From Bradyrhizobium commune (GTDB taxonomy: Bacteria; Pseudomonadota; Alphaproteobacteria; Rhizobiales; Xanthobacteraceae): DNA of 64,000 bases. Under the pieces are notes generated by a model. It worked only from the letters and a program-made list of their open reading frames with translations. It was not told the origin of the DNA and made no database searches. The DNA lies in the NCBI RefSeq assembly GCF_015624505.1, contig NZ_CP061379.1, positions 868,001 to 932,000 of the forward strand, read 5' to 3'. Numbering within the stretch: the first letter of the stretch is position 1; each line of letters begins with the position of its first letter. The translations under genes and the position numbers were made by a program. This document shows positions 54,989 to 63,431 of this stretch, in pieces.

Positions 54989-55873
54989 ATGACGATTGCG
55001 GTTGCGATCCTTCCCGAGCAGCAGCTCGCCGCCCTGAACGCCACCTATCGCAAGGCGGTTGCGCGCAAGCGCCTGCGGCTGCTGGCGGGGCTCGCCTTGT
55101 TCGTGGTCGCGCTGATCGTGGCCTCGATCGGCGCCGAAGTGAATTTGCGCACCTTCTTCACCTATTTCGGCAACTTCATCAGCTATTTCGACCGAATCCT
55201 CACCCTCGACAACGGTCAGCGGGTCTGGACTAATTTCGGCGAGTGGTTCTGGGGCCTGCATAAATGGCTGAAGCTGCTCGGCGAGACGCTGCTGATCAGT
55301 TATGTCGGCACGCTGTCCGGCGCCGTCCTCGCCTTCGGGCTCAATTTTTTCGCCGCTGAAAACACCTCGCCCGCGCCCTGGCTGCGCTTCACGGTTCGGC
55401 GCCTGCTCGAATTCGCCCGCACGGTGCCCGGCATCGTCTTCGCACTGATCTTCGTCATCGCCTTCGGCCTCGGGCCGATGGCGGGCGTGCTCGCGATCGC
55501 CATCCACTCCACTGGCGCGCTCGGAAAGCTGTTCTCGGAGATCGTCGAGAACGCCGACATGAAGCCGGTCGAGGGCATCCGCTCCACCGGCGCGAGCTGG
55601 CTCTCCTGCATGCGCTTTGCGATCCTGCCGCAGGTCTCGGCCGGCTACGCCAGCTACGCGCTGCTGCGCTTCGAGATCAATGTGCGCGAGGCCTCGGTGA
55701 TGGGCTTTGTCGGTGCCGGCGGCATCGGGCAGGAGCTCATCGTCGCGATCCGCAAGTTCTACTATTCCGACGTCAGCGCGATCCTCATCACTATCATCGT
55801 CACGGTCTTCCTGATCGACATCACGACCGGCTGGGTGCGCGGCCGGCTGTTCGGCAAGGAGGCGCGGAATTGA
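54989..55873 (+). CDS. phnE: Phosphonate ABC transporter permease PhnE1
   Basis: 294 residues with about six TM segments. The BPD permease EAA-loop is recognisable as EIVENADMKPVEGIRSTGAS, then GFVGAGGIGQELIVAIRKFY. It is the first of two permeases and overlaps the second by 4 bp. The pair probably forms a heterodimer. Confidence 0.95.
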   Translation: MTIAVAILPEQQLAALNATYRKAVARKRLRLLAGLALFVVALIVASIGAEVNLRTFFTYFGNFISYFDRILTLDNGQRVWTNFGEWFWGLHKWLKLLGETLLISYVGTLSGAVLAFGLNFFAAENTSPAPWLRFTVRRLLEFARTVPGIVFALIFVIAFGLGPMAGVLAIAIHSTGALGKLFSEIVENADMKPVEGIRSTGASWLSCMRFAILPQVSAGYASYALLRFEINVREASVMGFVGAGGIGQELIVAIRKFYYSDVSAILITIIVTVFLIDITTGWVRGRLFGKEARN

Positions 55874-56715
55874 GCAAACCGCCCGACGTCAACACCGCGG
55901 AGATCCGCGCGCGCTATCCCGATGTCTTCAACCGCCCGGCCTCGGCGCGCCTTGCGACACCCTTGATGCTCGCTCTCGCGCTCGCGATCTTCGTGTTCGG
56001 CCTGGTCGATCTCGATTTTTCGCCGGCGCGCCTGTTCTCTGGGCTGAGCCAGCTCGGCTGGATCAGCATGATGATGATCCCGCCCGATCCCGGCTCGTCG
56101 CTGCCGCTCTATCTGAGGGCGCTGGGCGAGACGCTGTCGATCGCGCTGCTCGGCACCACGCTCGCCGCGCTGCTCGCGCTGCCGGTCAGCCTGCTGGCGG
56201 CACGCAATGTCGTGCCGAGCATCGTCCGCTTTCCCATCCGGCGTTTCCTCGATTCAATCCGTGGCGTCGATACGCTGATCTGGGCGCTGGTCTGGATCAA
56301 CGTCGTCGGCCTCGGCCCGTTTGCCGGTGTGCTCGCGATCGCGGTGTCGGATTTCGGCGCCTTCGGAAAACTGTTCTCGGAGGCGATCGAGGGCGCCGAC
56401 CAGAAGCAGGTCGAAGGCATCCGCGCCTCCGGCGGCAGTGCGCTCCACGAAATCCGCTTCGGCCTGATGCCGCAGGTATTGCCTGTCATCGCCGGCCAGG
56501 TGCTTTATTTCATCGAGTCCAACACCCGCTCGGCCACCATCATCGGCATCGTCGGCGCCGGCGGCATCGGCCTCCAGCTCGCCGAGCAGATCCGCGTGCT
56601 GGAATGGCAGAAGGTGTCGTTCCTGATCCTGATGATCCTGGTCGCGGTCGCCGCGATCGATTTCATCTCCGGCAAGCTGCGCTTTGCGATCATTGGGCGA
56701 AGAGCGGTGGCGTAA
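55870..56715 (+). CDS. phnE: Phosphonate ABC transporter permease PhnE2
   Basis: 281 residues from a TTG start inside the phnE1 stop (TTGA). EAA-like SEAIEGADQKQVEGIRASGG, and GIVGAGGIGLQLAEQIRVLE near the end. It is homologous to PhnE1, as expected for a gene duplication. Followed by a palindromic repeat and then by phnF on the opposite strand. Confidence 0.95.
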   Translation: MSKPPDVNTAEIRARYPDVFNRPASARLATPLMLALALAIFVFGLVDLDFSPARLFSGLSQLGWISMMMIPPDPGSSLPLYLRALGETLSIALLGTTLAALLALPVSLLAARNVVPSIVRFPIRRFLDSIRGVDTLIWALVWINVVGLGPFAGVLAIAVSDFGAFGKLFSEAIEGADQKQVEGIRASGGSALHEIRFGLMPQVLPVIAGQVLYFIESNTRSATIIGIVGAGGIGLQLAEQIRVLEWQKVSFLILMILVAVAAIDFISGKLRFAIIGRRAVA

Positions 56716-56726
56716 CTGGCAGCTGC

Positions 56727-56824
56727 CGTAGGGTGGGCGAAGCGAAAGCGTGCCCACCATTTCTGTCGCGGTCTTGGATAGATGGTGGGCACGGCGCGAA
56801 GAGCGCGCCTTTGCCCACCCTACG
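56727..56824. repeat. Palindromic repeat, CGTAGGGTGGGC family, copy 2
   Basis: Starts CGTAGGGTGGGCGAAGCG and ends CCTTTGCCCACCCTACG, with an inner GCGTGCCCACC/GGTGGGCACGGCG pair, matching the element at 50283-50374. It fills the convergent phnE2-phnF gap and probably limits read-through in both directions. Confidence 0.9.
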
Positions 56825-56847
56825 AGTCCAGATTCGCGGAGAGCCCC

Positions 56848-57576
56848 TTACGACTCCACCAGAAACTCCACCCGCTCCGCGGCAAAGCGCGAATGCTTCG
56901 TCACCAGGGGCTTGCCGTCGAGGTCGAGGTCGGTGGCGTCGACCACCAGGATCGGCCGACCCAGCGGCAGGTCGAGCCGCGCGGCGTCGGTGGCGTCGAC
57001 GATGCCTGCGGTGATCCGGGTCGCGCCGCGGCGATAGTCGCGCACGCCGTAATGCTCGAGCAGTTTTGTCATCGAGCGCGTCGCCGCAAACACCTCGCCA
57101 GCGCCCGGAAACAGCTCTGCAGACAGCCAGGTGGTGGAGACGCAGATCGGCGTGCGGTCGGCGAGGCGAATAGCTTCGATCCGCACCAAGGGCGCGCCGA
57201 TTTTCAGTCCCAGCTCGCGCGCGAGCTCGCGGGTTGCGACATCCTCGCCGGCCTCGATCAGCTGGCCGCGCGGCTCGCGGCCGCCGGCACCGACGATCTC
57301 GGAGAAGCGGGTACGCGAGCGCAGCGGATAAGCGAGCTTCTGCGCCTCGACATAGGTTCCGCTGCCGCGCTCGGCCCGCACCAGGCCACGCTCGGCAAGG
57401 GCTGCCAGCGCCCGCCGCACGGTATGGCGGTTCACGCGATAGGTTTCGGCGATTTCCATCTCGCCCGGCAATTTGTCGCCGGCGGCGAAGCGGCCGTCGG
57501 CGATGCCGCGCTCGATGCCGTCGGCAACGAGGCGCCACAGCGCGACGCCTGAAGAGGCGGTGTCCTGCATGCTCAT
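56848..57576 (-). CDS. phnF: Phosphonate operon repressor PhnF (GntR/HutC family)
   Basis: 242 residues. N-terminal winged helix (about 10-75, GDKLPGEMEIAETYRVNRHT, then VRRALAALAERGLVRAERGS), then the UTRA ligand domain with KLAYPLRSRTRFSEIVGAGG and ICVSTTWLSAELFP, and a closing VVDATDLDLDGKPLVTKHSR. Divergent from phnG, with a palindromic operator in between. It should repress phnG-N and relieve repression on a phosphonate breakdown product. Confidence 0.93.
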   Translation of the reverse strand: MSMQDTASSGVALWRLVADGIERGIADGRFAAGDKLPGEMEIAETYRVNRHTVRRALAALAERGLVRAERGSGTYVEAQKLAYPLRSRTRFSEIVGAGGREPRGQLIEAGEDVATRELARELGLKIGAPLVRIEAIRLADRTPICVSTTWLSAELFPGAGEVFAATRSMTKLLEHYGVRDYRRGATRITAGIVDATDAARLDLPLGRPILVVDATDLDLDGKPLVTKHSRFAAERVEFLVES

Positions 57577-57609
57577 GTCGCCGGCGAGCCTAGCCCAGAA
57601 ATCACGAGT

Positions 57610-57638
57610 TTGTCACGAAACAGTCATGGCGCTTCCGT
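57610..57638 (+). promoter_or_regulatory. Pho box for phnG-phnN
   Basis: TTGTCAC (57610-57616), CAGTCAT (57621-57627) and a poor CTTCCGT (57632-57638) recur with an 11-bp period. The first two have 5 and 6 matches to CTGTCAT. The likely -10, TATTAT (57650-57655), lies 12 bp beyond the third unit, a distance normal for PhoB-dependent promoters. Confidence 0.65.
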
Positions 57639-57640
57639 AT

Positions 57641-57668
57641 CAAGTTGTCTATTATCATAGACAACTTG
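57641..57668. promoter_or_regulatory. PhnF operator palindrome
   Basis: CAAGTTGTCTA (57641-57651) and TAGACAACTTG (57658-57668) are perfect inverted arms around TTATCA. HutC/PhnF-type GntR repressors bind TNGTCTA-TAGACNA-like sites (PhnF of Mycobacterium: TGGTATAGACCA). The operator covers the putative -10 and lies just after the Pho box, so repression and activation compete at the same promoter. Confidence 0.85.
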
Positions 57669-57692
57669 GATTCGGCAAGGTCGGTGGATTCC

Positions 57693-58148
57693 GTGACCCA
57701 GCGCAATACCCAGCAAGCCCAGCGCAAGGCCGCCATGGCGGTGCTGGCGCACGCGGAGGCGGGCGAGATCGCCGCTCGCCTCCGCGCTATCGCCTTGCCC
57801 GGCCTTCAGGATCTGCGCGCACCGGAAAATGGCCTGGTGATGCTGCGCGGCCGCGTCGGCGGCGACGGCGCGCCGTTCAACCTCGGTGAGGCAACGGTGT
57901 CGCGTGCTGCGGTGCGGCTTGCGAGCGGCGAGGTCGGGTTCGGCTACACGCTGGGGCGGGACGGCGAGAAGGCGCGGCTGATCGCGCTGTGCGATGCGCT
58001 GGTGCAGTCGCAGGATTTTGCCGCGATCGTCGAGCGCGACGTTATCGCGCCGTTGCGCGAGCAGCTTATGGTCGAGCGGAAGCAGGCGGCGGCAGAGACC
58101 GCCGCCACGAAAGTTGATTTCTACACCATGGTGCGCGGTGAGGGGTGA
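57693..58148 (+). CDS. phnG: Phosphonate C-P lyase subunit PhnG
   Basis: 151 residues, close to the 150 of E. coli PhnG. GTG 57693 is chosen. A TTG at 57645 is inside the operator and a GTG at 57684 has poor spacing, whereas GGTGG is 4-5 bp before 57693. Conserved MAVLAHAEAGEIAARL, NLGEATVSRAAVRLASGEVG and the C-terminal KVDFYTMVRGEG. Part of the PhnGHIJK core complex that joins phosphonate to ATP-derived ribose. Confidence 0.92.
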   Translation: MTQRNTQQAQRKAAMAVLAHAEAGEIAARLRAIALPGLQDLRAPENGLVMLRGRVGGDGAPFNLGEATVSRAAVRLASGEVGFGYTLGRDGEKARLIALCDALVQSQDFAAIVERDVIAPLREQLMVERKQAAAETAATKVDFYTMVRGEG

Positions 58149-58152
58149 GGCC

Positions 58153-58761
58153 ATGACCACGATTGCGGAACTGCCGCCGGGTTTCGTCGACAAGGTGTTG
58201 TCGGCGCAATCGACCTTTCGCTCGGTCATGGACGCGATGGCGCGGCCGGGCTCGGTCCAGCGCATCGTGCCGATGGCGGGCGCGCCCGGGCCGATGATGC
58301 GCGGCACAGCCGCGATCGCGCTGACGCTGTTCGATCACGACACCCCGCTCTGGCTCGATGCGCGGATGTCCGAGCATTCCGATGTCGTGAAATGGCTGAA
58401 GTTCCACACCGGCGCGCCGGTCATCCAGGATTCCTCGATCGCAAGCTTTGCGCTGATCAGCGACGGCATCCTGCTGCCTGAGCTCGAGCGCTTTGCGCTC
58501 GGCACCAGCGAATATCCGGATCGTTCGACCACGGTGATCATTCAGGTCGACAGCCTGGATGCCGGACATTTTTTCGAGCTGCGAGGCCCCGGCATCGATG
58601 GTGTCGCCACGCTCCAGGCGTCGATCAAGCCGGCCAATCTGTTCGAGCGGCTGCGGATCAACGAGGTGCTGTTTCCGCGCGGCATCGATGTGGTGCTGGT
58701 CGCCGACGACGCCGTGGTTGCGATCCCGCGCACGACGCGTGTCGCGAACAAGGGGAGCTGA
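58153..58761 (+). CDS. phnH: Phosphonate C-P lyase subunit PhnH
   Basis: 202 residues from ATG 58153, 4 bp after phnG. Conserved FRSVMDAMARPGSVQ and TTVIIQVDSL, FFELRGPGIDGVATL. PhnH is a structural PLP-fold-like subunit of the core complex without PLP. Typical length (E. coli 194). Confidence 0.95.
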   Translation: MTTIAELPPGFVDKVLSAQSTFRSVMDAMARPGSVQRIVPMAGAPGPMMRGTAAIALTLFDHDTPLWLDARMSEHSDVVKWLKFHTGAPVIQDSSIASFALISDGILLPELERFALGTSEYPDRSTTVIIQVDSLDAGHFFELRGPGIDGVATLQASIKPANLFERLRINEVLFPRGIDVVLVADDAVVAIPRTTRVANKGS

Positions 58762-58764
58762 CGC

Positions 58765-59868
58765 ATGTATGTCGCAGTCAAAGGCGGCGAACGCGCCATC
58801 GAGAACGCCCATCTCCTGCTCGCCAATGCGCGCCGTGGCGACCAGAGCGTGCCGGAAGTCACGCTCGACCAGATCTCGGAGCAGCTCGGCCTTGCGGTCG
58901 ATCGCGTCATGAGCGAAGGCTCGCTCTATGACCGCGAGCTCGCGGCGCTCGCGATCAAGCAGGCGCGCGGCGACCTGATCGAGGCGATCTTCCTGGTCCG
59001 CGCCTTCCGTGCGACCCTGCCGCGCTTCGGCGCCAGCGAGCCGGTCGACACCGGCGCGATGCGGGTGCAGCGGCGGGTGTCCTCGACCTTCAAGGACATT
59101 CCGGGCGGCCAGATCCTCGGACCGACCTTCGACTACACCCACCGCCTGCTCGATCCCTCGCTCGCCAATGGCTTTGTTCCCCAAGCGCCGGCTGTGGCCG
59201 AAGCTTCGACCGCGCCGACGCCGCGCGTGACCGATATTCTTGGCCGCGACGGGCTGATCGAATCCTCTCCGTCGGCCGAGGACGGCGCCAGCGTCGGCGA
59301 TCTCACCCGCGAACCCCTGAACTTCCCGGCGGATCGCGACCTGCGTCTGCAGAATCTCGCGCGCGGCGACGAAGGTTTTCTGTTGGCGATGGCCTACTCC
59401 ACCCAGCGCGGCTATGGCCGCAACCATCCCTTCGCCGGCGAGATACGCTTCGGCGAGGTCGAGGTCGAATTCGCGGCCGAGGACGTCGGCTTCGTCGTGC
59501 CGCTCGGCTCGATCGAGCTGACCGAATGCCAGATGGTCAACCAGTTCAAGGGCTCGGCGACGGAAGCGCCGTGCTTCACCCGCGGCTATGGCCTTGCCTT
59601 CGGCCAGAGCGAGCGCAAGACCATGTCGATGGCGCTGGTCGATCGCGCGCTCCGTGCCCGCGAGCTCGGTGAAGAGGTGGGCGCCCCGGCGCAAGATGAA
59701 GAATTCATAATGTCGCATTCGGACAACGTCCAGGCGACCGGCTTCGTCGAGCATCTGAAGCTGCCGCATTATGTCGACTTCCAGTCCGAGCTCGGGCTGC
59801 TGCGCAAGCTGCGTCAGGAGTTTGCCGAGGCCAATACGCCCGATGCCATGAAGGAGGCCGCGGAATGA
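58765..59868 (+). CDS. phnI: Carbon-phosphorus lyase core complex subunit PhnI
   Basis: 367 residues. Starts MYVAVKGGERAIENAHLLLA, with RRGDQSVPEVTLDQISEQLG and, in the C-terminal half, FLLAMAYSTQRGYGRNHPFA. PhnI is the nucleosidase that forms alpha-D-ribose 1-methylphosphonate 5-triphosphate together with PhnG, H and L. Overlaps phnJ by 4 bp. Confidence 0.95.
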   Translation: MYVAVKGGERAIENAHLLLANARRGDQSVPEVTLDQISEQLGLAVDRVMSEGSLYDRELAALAIKQARGDLIEAIFLVRAFRATLPRFGASEPVDTGAMRVQRRVSSTFKDIPGGQILGPTFDYTHRLLDPSLANGFVPQAPAVAEASTAPTPRVTDILGRDGLIESSPSAEDGASVGDLTREPLNFPADRDLRLQNLARGDEGFLLAMAYSTQRGYGRNHPFAGEIRFGEVEVEFAAEDVGFVVPLGSIELTECQMVNQFKGSATEAPCFTRGYGLAFGQSERKTMSMALVDRALRARELGEEVGAPAQDEEFIMSHSDNVQATGFVEHLKLPHYVDFQSELGLLRKLRQEFAEANTPDAMKEAAE

Positions 59869-60761
59869 ACGCGCCCGCCTACAATTTCGCCTATCTCGAC
59901 GAGCAGACCAAGCGGATGATCCGCCGTGCGATCCTGAAGGCGATCGCGATCCCCGGCTATCAGGTGCCGTTTGCCAGCCGCGAAATGCCGATGCCCTATG
60001 GCTGGGGCACCGGCGGCGTGCAGGTCACGGCCGCGATCCTGGGACCGCAGGATGTGCTGAAGGTGATCGACCAGGGTTCGGATGACACCACCAACGCGAT
60101 CTCGATCCGAAAATTCTTCGCCAAGACCGCCGGCGTCGCCACCACGACCTCGACGGACGAGGCGAGCGTGATCCAGACCCGTCACCGTATCCCGGAAACG
60201 GCGCTGCACGAGAACCAGGTGCTGGTCTATCAGGTGCCGATCCCGGAACCGCTGCGCTTCCTCGAGCCGCGCGAGACCGAGACGCGGCGCATGCATGCGC
60301 TCGCCGAATACGGGTTGATGCATGTAAAGCTCTACGAGGACATCGCCCGCTTCGGCCACATCGCGACCGCCTACGCTTATCCGGTGAAGGTGAACGCGCG
60401 CTACGTCATGGATCCGTCACCGACGCCGAAATTCGACAACCCGAAGATGGACAATTGCCCGGCCTTGCAATTGTTCGGTGCCGGCCGCGAGAAGCGCATC
60501 TATGCGATCCCGCCCTATACGCAGGTGCTGTCGCTCGATTTCGAGGATCACCCGTTCGAGCCCTACCGCTTCAACGCACCCTGCGCGTTGTGCGCGGCCG
60601 AGAATTCCTATCTCGACGAGATCGTGACCGACGACAAGGGCAGCCGCATGTTCGTCTGCTCCGACACCGACTATTGCGAGGGACGTCAGGCCGCCGGCCA
60701 TCACGGCGCCCTCAGCGCCGCGCCGTACAAGGACAAGGCGCAGGAGACGTCAAATGGCTGA
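59865..60761 (+). CDS. phnJ: Carbon-phosphorus lyase radical SAM subunit PhnJ
   Basis: 298 residues. It cleaves the C-P bond using SAM and an Fe4S4 cluster. The unusual Cys pattern is intact: Cys240-x2-Cys243-x21-Cys265-x5-Cys271 (PCALC ... VCSDTDYCEG). The radical-carrying glycine of E. coli (Gly32) corresponds to Gly31 in IPGYQVPFAS. NFAYLDEQTKRMIRRAILKA and YGWGTGG are conserved. Overlaps phnK by 8 bp. Confidence 0.97.
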   Translation: MNAPAYNFAYLDEQTKRMIRRAILKAIAIPGYQVPFASREMPMPYGWGTGGVQVTAAILGPQDVLKVIDQGSDDTTNAISIRKFFAKTAGVATTTSTDEASVIQTRHRIPETALHENQVLVYQVPIPEPLRFLEPRETETRRMHALAEYGLMHVKLYEDIARFGHIATAYAYPVKVNARYVMDPSPTPKFDNPKMDNCPALQLFGAGREKRIYAIPPYTQVLSLDFEDHPFEPYRFNAPCALCAAENSYLDEIVTDDKGSRMFVCSDTDYCEGRQAAGHHGALSAAPYKDKAQETSNG

Positions 60762-61548
60762 GCAGATGCTGGACAACGATCAGCCGCTGCTGGTGGCGGA
60801 GTCGCTGAGCAAGTCCTACGGCCGCATCGCCGCCTGCCGCGACGTGTCGTTCGCGCTCTATCCCGGCGAGGTGCTGGCGATCGTCGGCGAGTCCGGCTCG
60901 GGCAAGTCGACGCTGCTGCAAATGCTGTCGGGCCAGCTGACGCCGAGCGGCGGCCATGTTTCCTACCGGATGCGCGACGGCGTCACCCGCGATCTCTCGA
61001 CGCTGGGCGAAGCCGAGCGGCGCTTCCTGTTCCGCACCGATTGGGGCTTTGTGCACCAGGATCCCGCGCAGGGCCTGCGCATGGCGGTCTCGGCCGGCGC
61101 CAATGTCGGCGAGCGGCTAATGGCGGTGGGCTGGAACCACTATGGCCGCATCCGCGAGACCGCATCGGACTGGCTCACCCGTGTCGAGATCGACGTCGCG
61201 CGCATCGACGATGCGCCGCGCACCTATTCCGGCGGCATGCGCCAGCGCCTCCAGATCGCCCGCAACCTCGTCACCGAGCCGCGGCTGGTGTTCATGGACG
61301 AGCCGACCGGCGGCCTCGATGTCTCAGTGCAGGCGCGCCTGCTCGACCTGCTGCGTGGCCTCGTTGCCGAGCTAGGTCTCGCGGTCGTCATCGTCACCCA
61401 CGACCTCGCGGTCGCGCGCCTATTGTCACACCGCGTGATGGTGATGAAGGGTGGCCGCGTCATCGAGACCGGTCTCACCGACCAGGTGCTCGACGATCCG
61501 CGCGAGCCTTATACGCAACTCCTCGTCTCCTCGATTCTGCCGCCATGA
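60754..61548 (+). CDS. phnK: Phosphonate C-P lyase ATP-binding protein PhnK
   Basis: 264 residues, ABC-type ATPase. Walker A GESGSGKST, signature YSGGMRQRLQIARN, Walker B VFMDEPTGGLD. Binds the PhnGHIJ core at PhnJ. Followed, with a gap of 22 bp, by phnL. Confidence 0.95.
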   Translation: MAEQMLDNDQPLLVAESLSKSYGRIAACRDVSFALYPGEVLAIVGESGSGKSTLLQMLSGQLTPSGGHVSYRMRDGVTRDLSTLGEAERRFLFRTDWGFVHQDPAQGLRMAVSAGANVGERLMAVGWNHYGRIRETASDWLTRVEIDVARIDDAPRTYSGGMRQRLQIARNLVTEPRLVFMDEPTGGLDVSVQARLLDLLRGLVAELGLAVVIVTHDLAVARLLSHRVMVMKGGRVIETGLTDQVLDDPREPYTQLLVSSILPP

Positions 61549-61570
61549 ACTTTCTAAGATGAGCCTTCAA

Positions 61571-62269
61571 ATGACCGCCATGATCGACATTGCTGACGCG
61601 AAAAAGACTTTTACGATGCACCTGCAAGGCGGCATCGAGCTGCCTGTGGTGAGCGGCGTCACCTTCCACGTCAATCCGGGTGAGTGCGTCGTGCTCTCAG
61701 GCCCGTCCGGCGCGGGCAAATCGTCGATCCTGAAGATGATCTTCGGCAATTACCGCTGCGATAGCGGTCGCATCGGCATCCGCCACCGCGGCGAAGTCAT
61801 CGATCTTGCGACCGCCGAGCCGCGCCAGGTTCTCAATGTCCGTCGCGCCACCATCGGCTATGTCAGCCAGTTTTTGCGGGCAGTGCCGCGGGTTGCCACC
61901 ATCGATGTCGTCGCTGAGCCCCTGATCGTCAACGGCCTCGCGCGCACTGACGCACAGCAGCGCGCCGGCGAGCTGCTGCATCGTCTCAACATTCCCGAAC
62001 GCCTCTGGCAGCTTCCGCCCGCAACCTTTTCCGGCGGCGAGCAGCAGCGCGTCAACATCGCGCGCGGTTTCATCTCGGATCTGCCGATCCTGCTGCTGGA
62101 CGAGCCGACCGCCTCGCTCGACGCTGCCAACCGCGCTGTCGTGGTCGAGCTGATCGGGGAGAAGAAGCGCCAGGGCGTTGCCATGGTCGCGATTGTCCAT
62201 GACGACGAAATCCGCCATCTGATCGCCGACCGCATCGTCGACGTCACCAGCTTTGCCGCCGCGGCCTGA
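61571..62269 (+). CDS. phnL: Phosphonate C-P lyase ATP-binding protein PhnL
   Basis: 232 residues. Walker A GPSGAGKSS, signature FSGGEQQRVNIARGF, Walker B LLLDEPTASLD. PhnL supports the nucleosidase step or dual ABC module. ATG 61571 gives MTAMIDIADAKKTF. ATGs at 61559 and 61580 are alternatives, and no strong ribosome-binding site decides. Confidence 0.93.
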   Translation: MTAMIDIADAKKTFTMHLQGGIELPVVSGVTFHVNPGECVVLSGPSGAGKSSILKMIFGNYRCDSGRIGIRHRGEVIDLATAEPRQVLNVRRATIGYVSQFLRAVPRVATIDVVAEPLIVNGLARTDAQQRAGELLHRLNIPERLWQLPPATFSGGEQQRVNIARGFISDLPILLLDEPTASLDAANRAVVVELIGEKKRQGVAMVAIVHDDEIRHLIADRIVDVTSFAAAA

Positions 62270-62279
62270 AGGAAGAGAC

Positions 62280-63431
62280 ATGAAGCCGAACGACATCGTG
62301 ATCGCCAATGCCAGGATCGTGCTGGCGGACCGGGTGATCGAGCAGGGCTGGCTCGCTCTTGCCGACGGACGCATTACCGAGATCGGCGAGGGAAGGGCGC
62401 CCGCGGGCGGCGAGGACGCTGCCGGCGACCTCATCATGCCCGGCCTGATCGAGCTCCACACCGACCATCTCGAAGCGCATTACGTGCCGCGCCCAAAAGT
62501 GTTCTGGAATCCGGTCGCAGCCGTGATCTCCTATGACGGCCAGCTTGCCACTTCAGGCATCACCACCGTGTTCGACTCGCTCCGGGTCTGGCGCGAGGAC
62601 GGCGCCGAGGAGGTCGACGGCCGCGCCGGCGTGCTCGCGGCCGCGATCGCGACCGCACGCGACGCGAACCTGCTGCGCGCCGATCACTTCCTGCATCTGC
62701 GCTGTGAAATCCCGATGCCGAGCGTGGTCGAGGAAGCCAGGGAACTGATCGACCGGCCCGACGTCAAGCTGATGTCGCTGATGGATCACACCCCCGGCCA
62801 GCGCCAGTTCCGCGACGAGGTCAAACTGCGCGACTATTATCGCGGCAAGGGCGGCGGCAAGACCGACGCCGAGCTCGACGAATTGTTCGCAAAGCGATTC
62901 GAATATCAGAAGCTTTATGCAGCGACCAATATGCGCGAGATCGTCGCGCTGGCGCATCAGCACAACATTCCGCTGGCGAGCCACGACGACACCACCGAGG
63001 AGAACGTCGCGGACGCCGTGCGCGACCACGTGTCGGTGGCGGAATTTCCGACCACGCTGGAGGCCGCGCGCGGCCTGCACCAAGCCGGCATCGACATCCT
63101 GATGGGCGCGCCGAACGTGGTGCGCGGCGGCTCGCACTCCGGCAACATTGCAGCGGTCGACCTCGCCCGCGAAGGCCTGCTCGATATCCTGTCGTCCGAC
63201 TACATCCCGTCCAGCCTGCTGATGGCCGCGCTGCAATTGCCGGAGCATGTGCCTGCGATTGGCCTGCCGGCGGCAGTTCGGACCGTGACGAAAGCGCCCG
63301 CCGAGGCGGTCGGCCTGTCCGACCGCGGCGAGATCGCGATCGGCAAGCGCGCCGATTTGATCCGCGTGCACGTCGCGGGCAGCGTTCCCGTGGTCCGCAG
63401 CGTCTGGCGCGAAGGAGGCCGTGTCGCATGA
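62280..63431 (+). CDS. phnM: Alpha-D-ribose 1-methylphosphonate 5-triphosphate diphosphatase PhnM
   Basis: 383 residues with AAGGAAG before ATG 62280. Amidohydrolase motifs MPGLIELHTDHLEAH, SLMDHTPGQRQF, LASHDDTTEENVADAV, MGAPNVVRGGSHSGN and SSDYIPSSLLMAAL all agree with canonical PhnM. Removes pyrophosphate to give the 5-phosphate substrate for PhnJ. Overlaps phnN by 4 bp. Confidence 0.95.
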   Translation: MKPNDIVIANARIVLADRVIEQGWLALADGRITEIGEGRAPAGGEDAAGDLIMPGLIELHTDHLEAHYVPRPKVFWNPVAAVISYDGQLATSGITTVFDSLRVWREDGAEEVDGRAGVLAAAIATARDANLLRADHFLHLRCEIPMPSVVEEARELIDRPDVKLMSLMDHTPGQRQFRDEVKLRDYYRGKGGGKTDAELDELFAKRFEYQKLYAATNMREIVALAHQHNIPLASHDDTTEENVADAVRDHVSVAEFPTTLEAARGLHQAGIDILMGAPNVVRGGSHSGNIAAVDLAREGLLDILSSDYIPSSLLMAALQLPEHVPAIGLPAAVRTVTKAPAEAVGLSDRGEIAIGKRADLIRVHVAGSVPVVRSVWREGGRVA

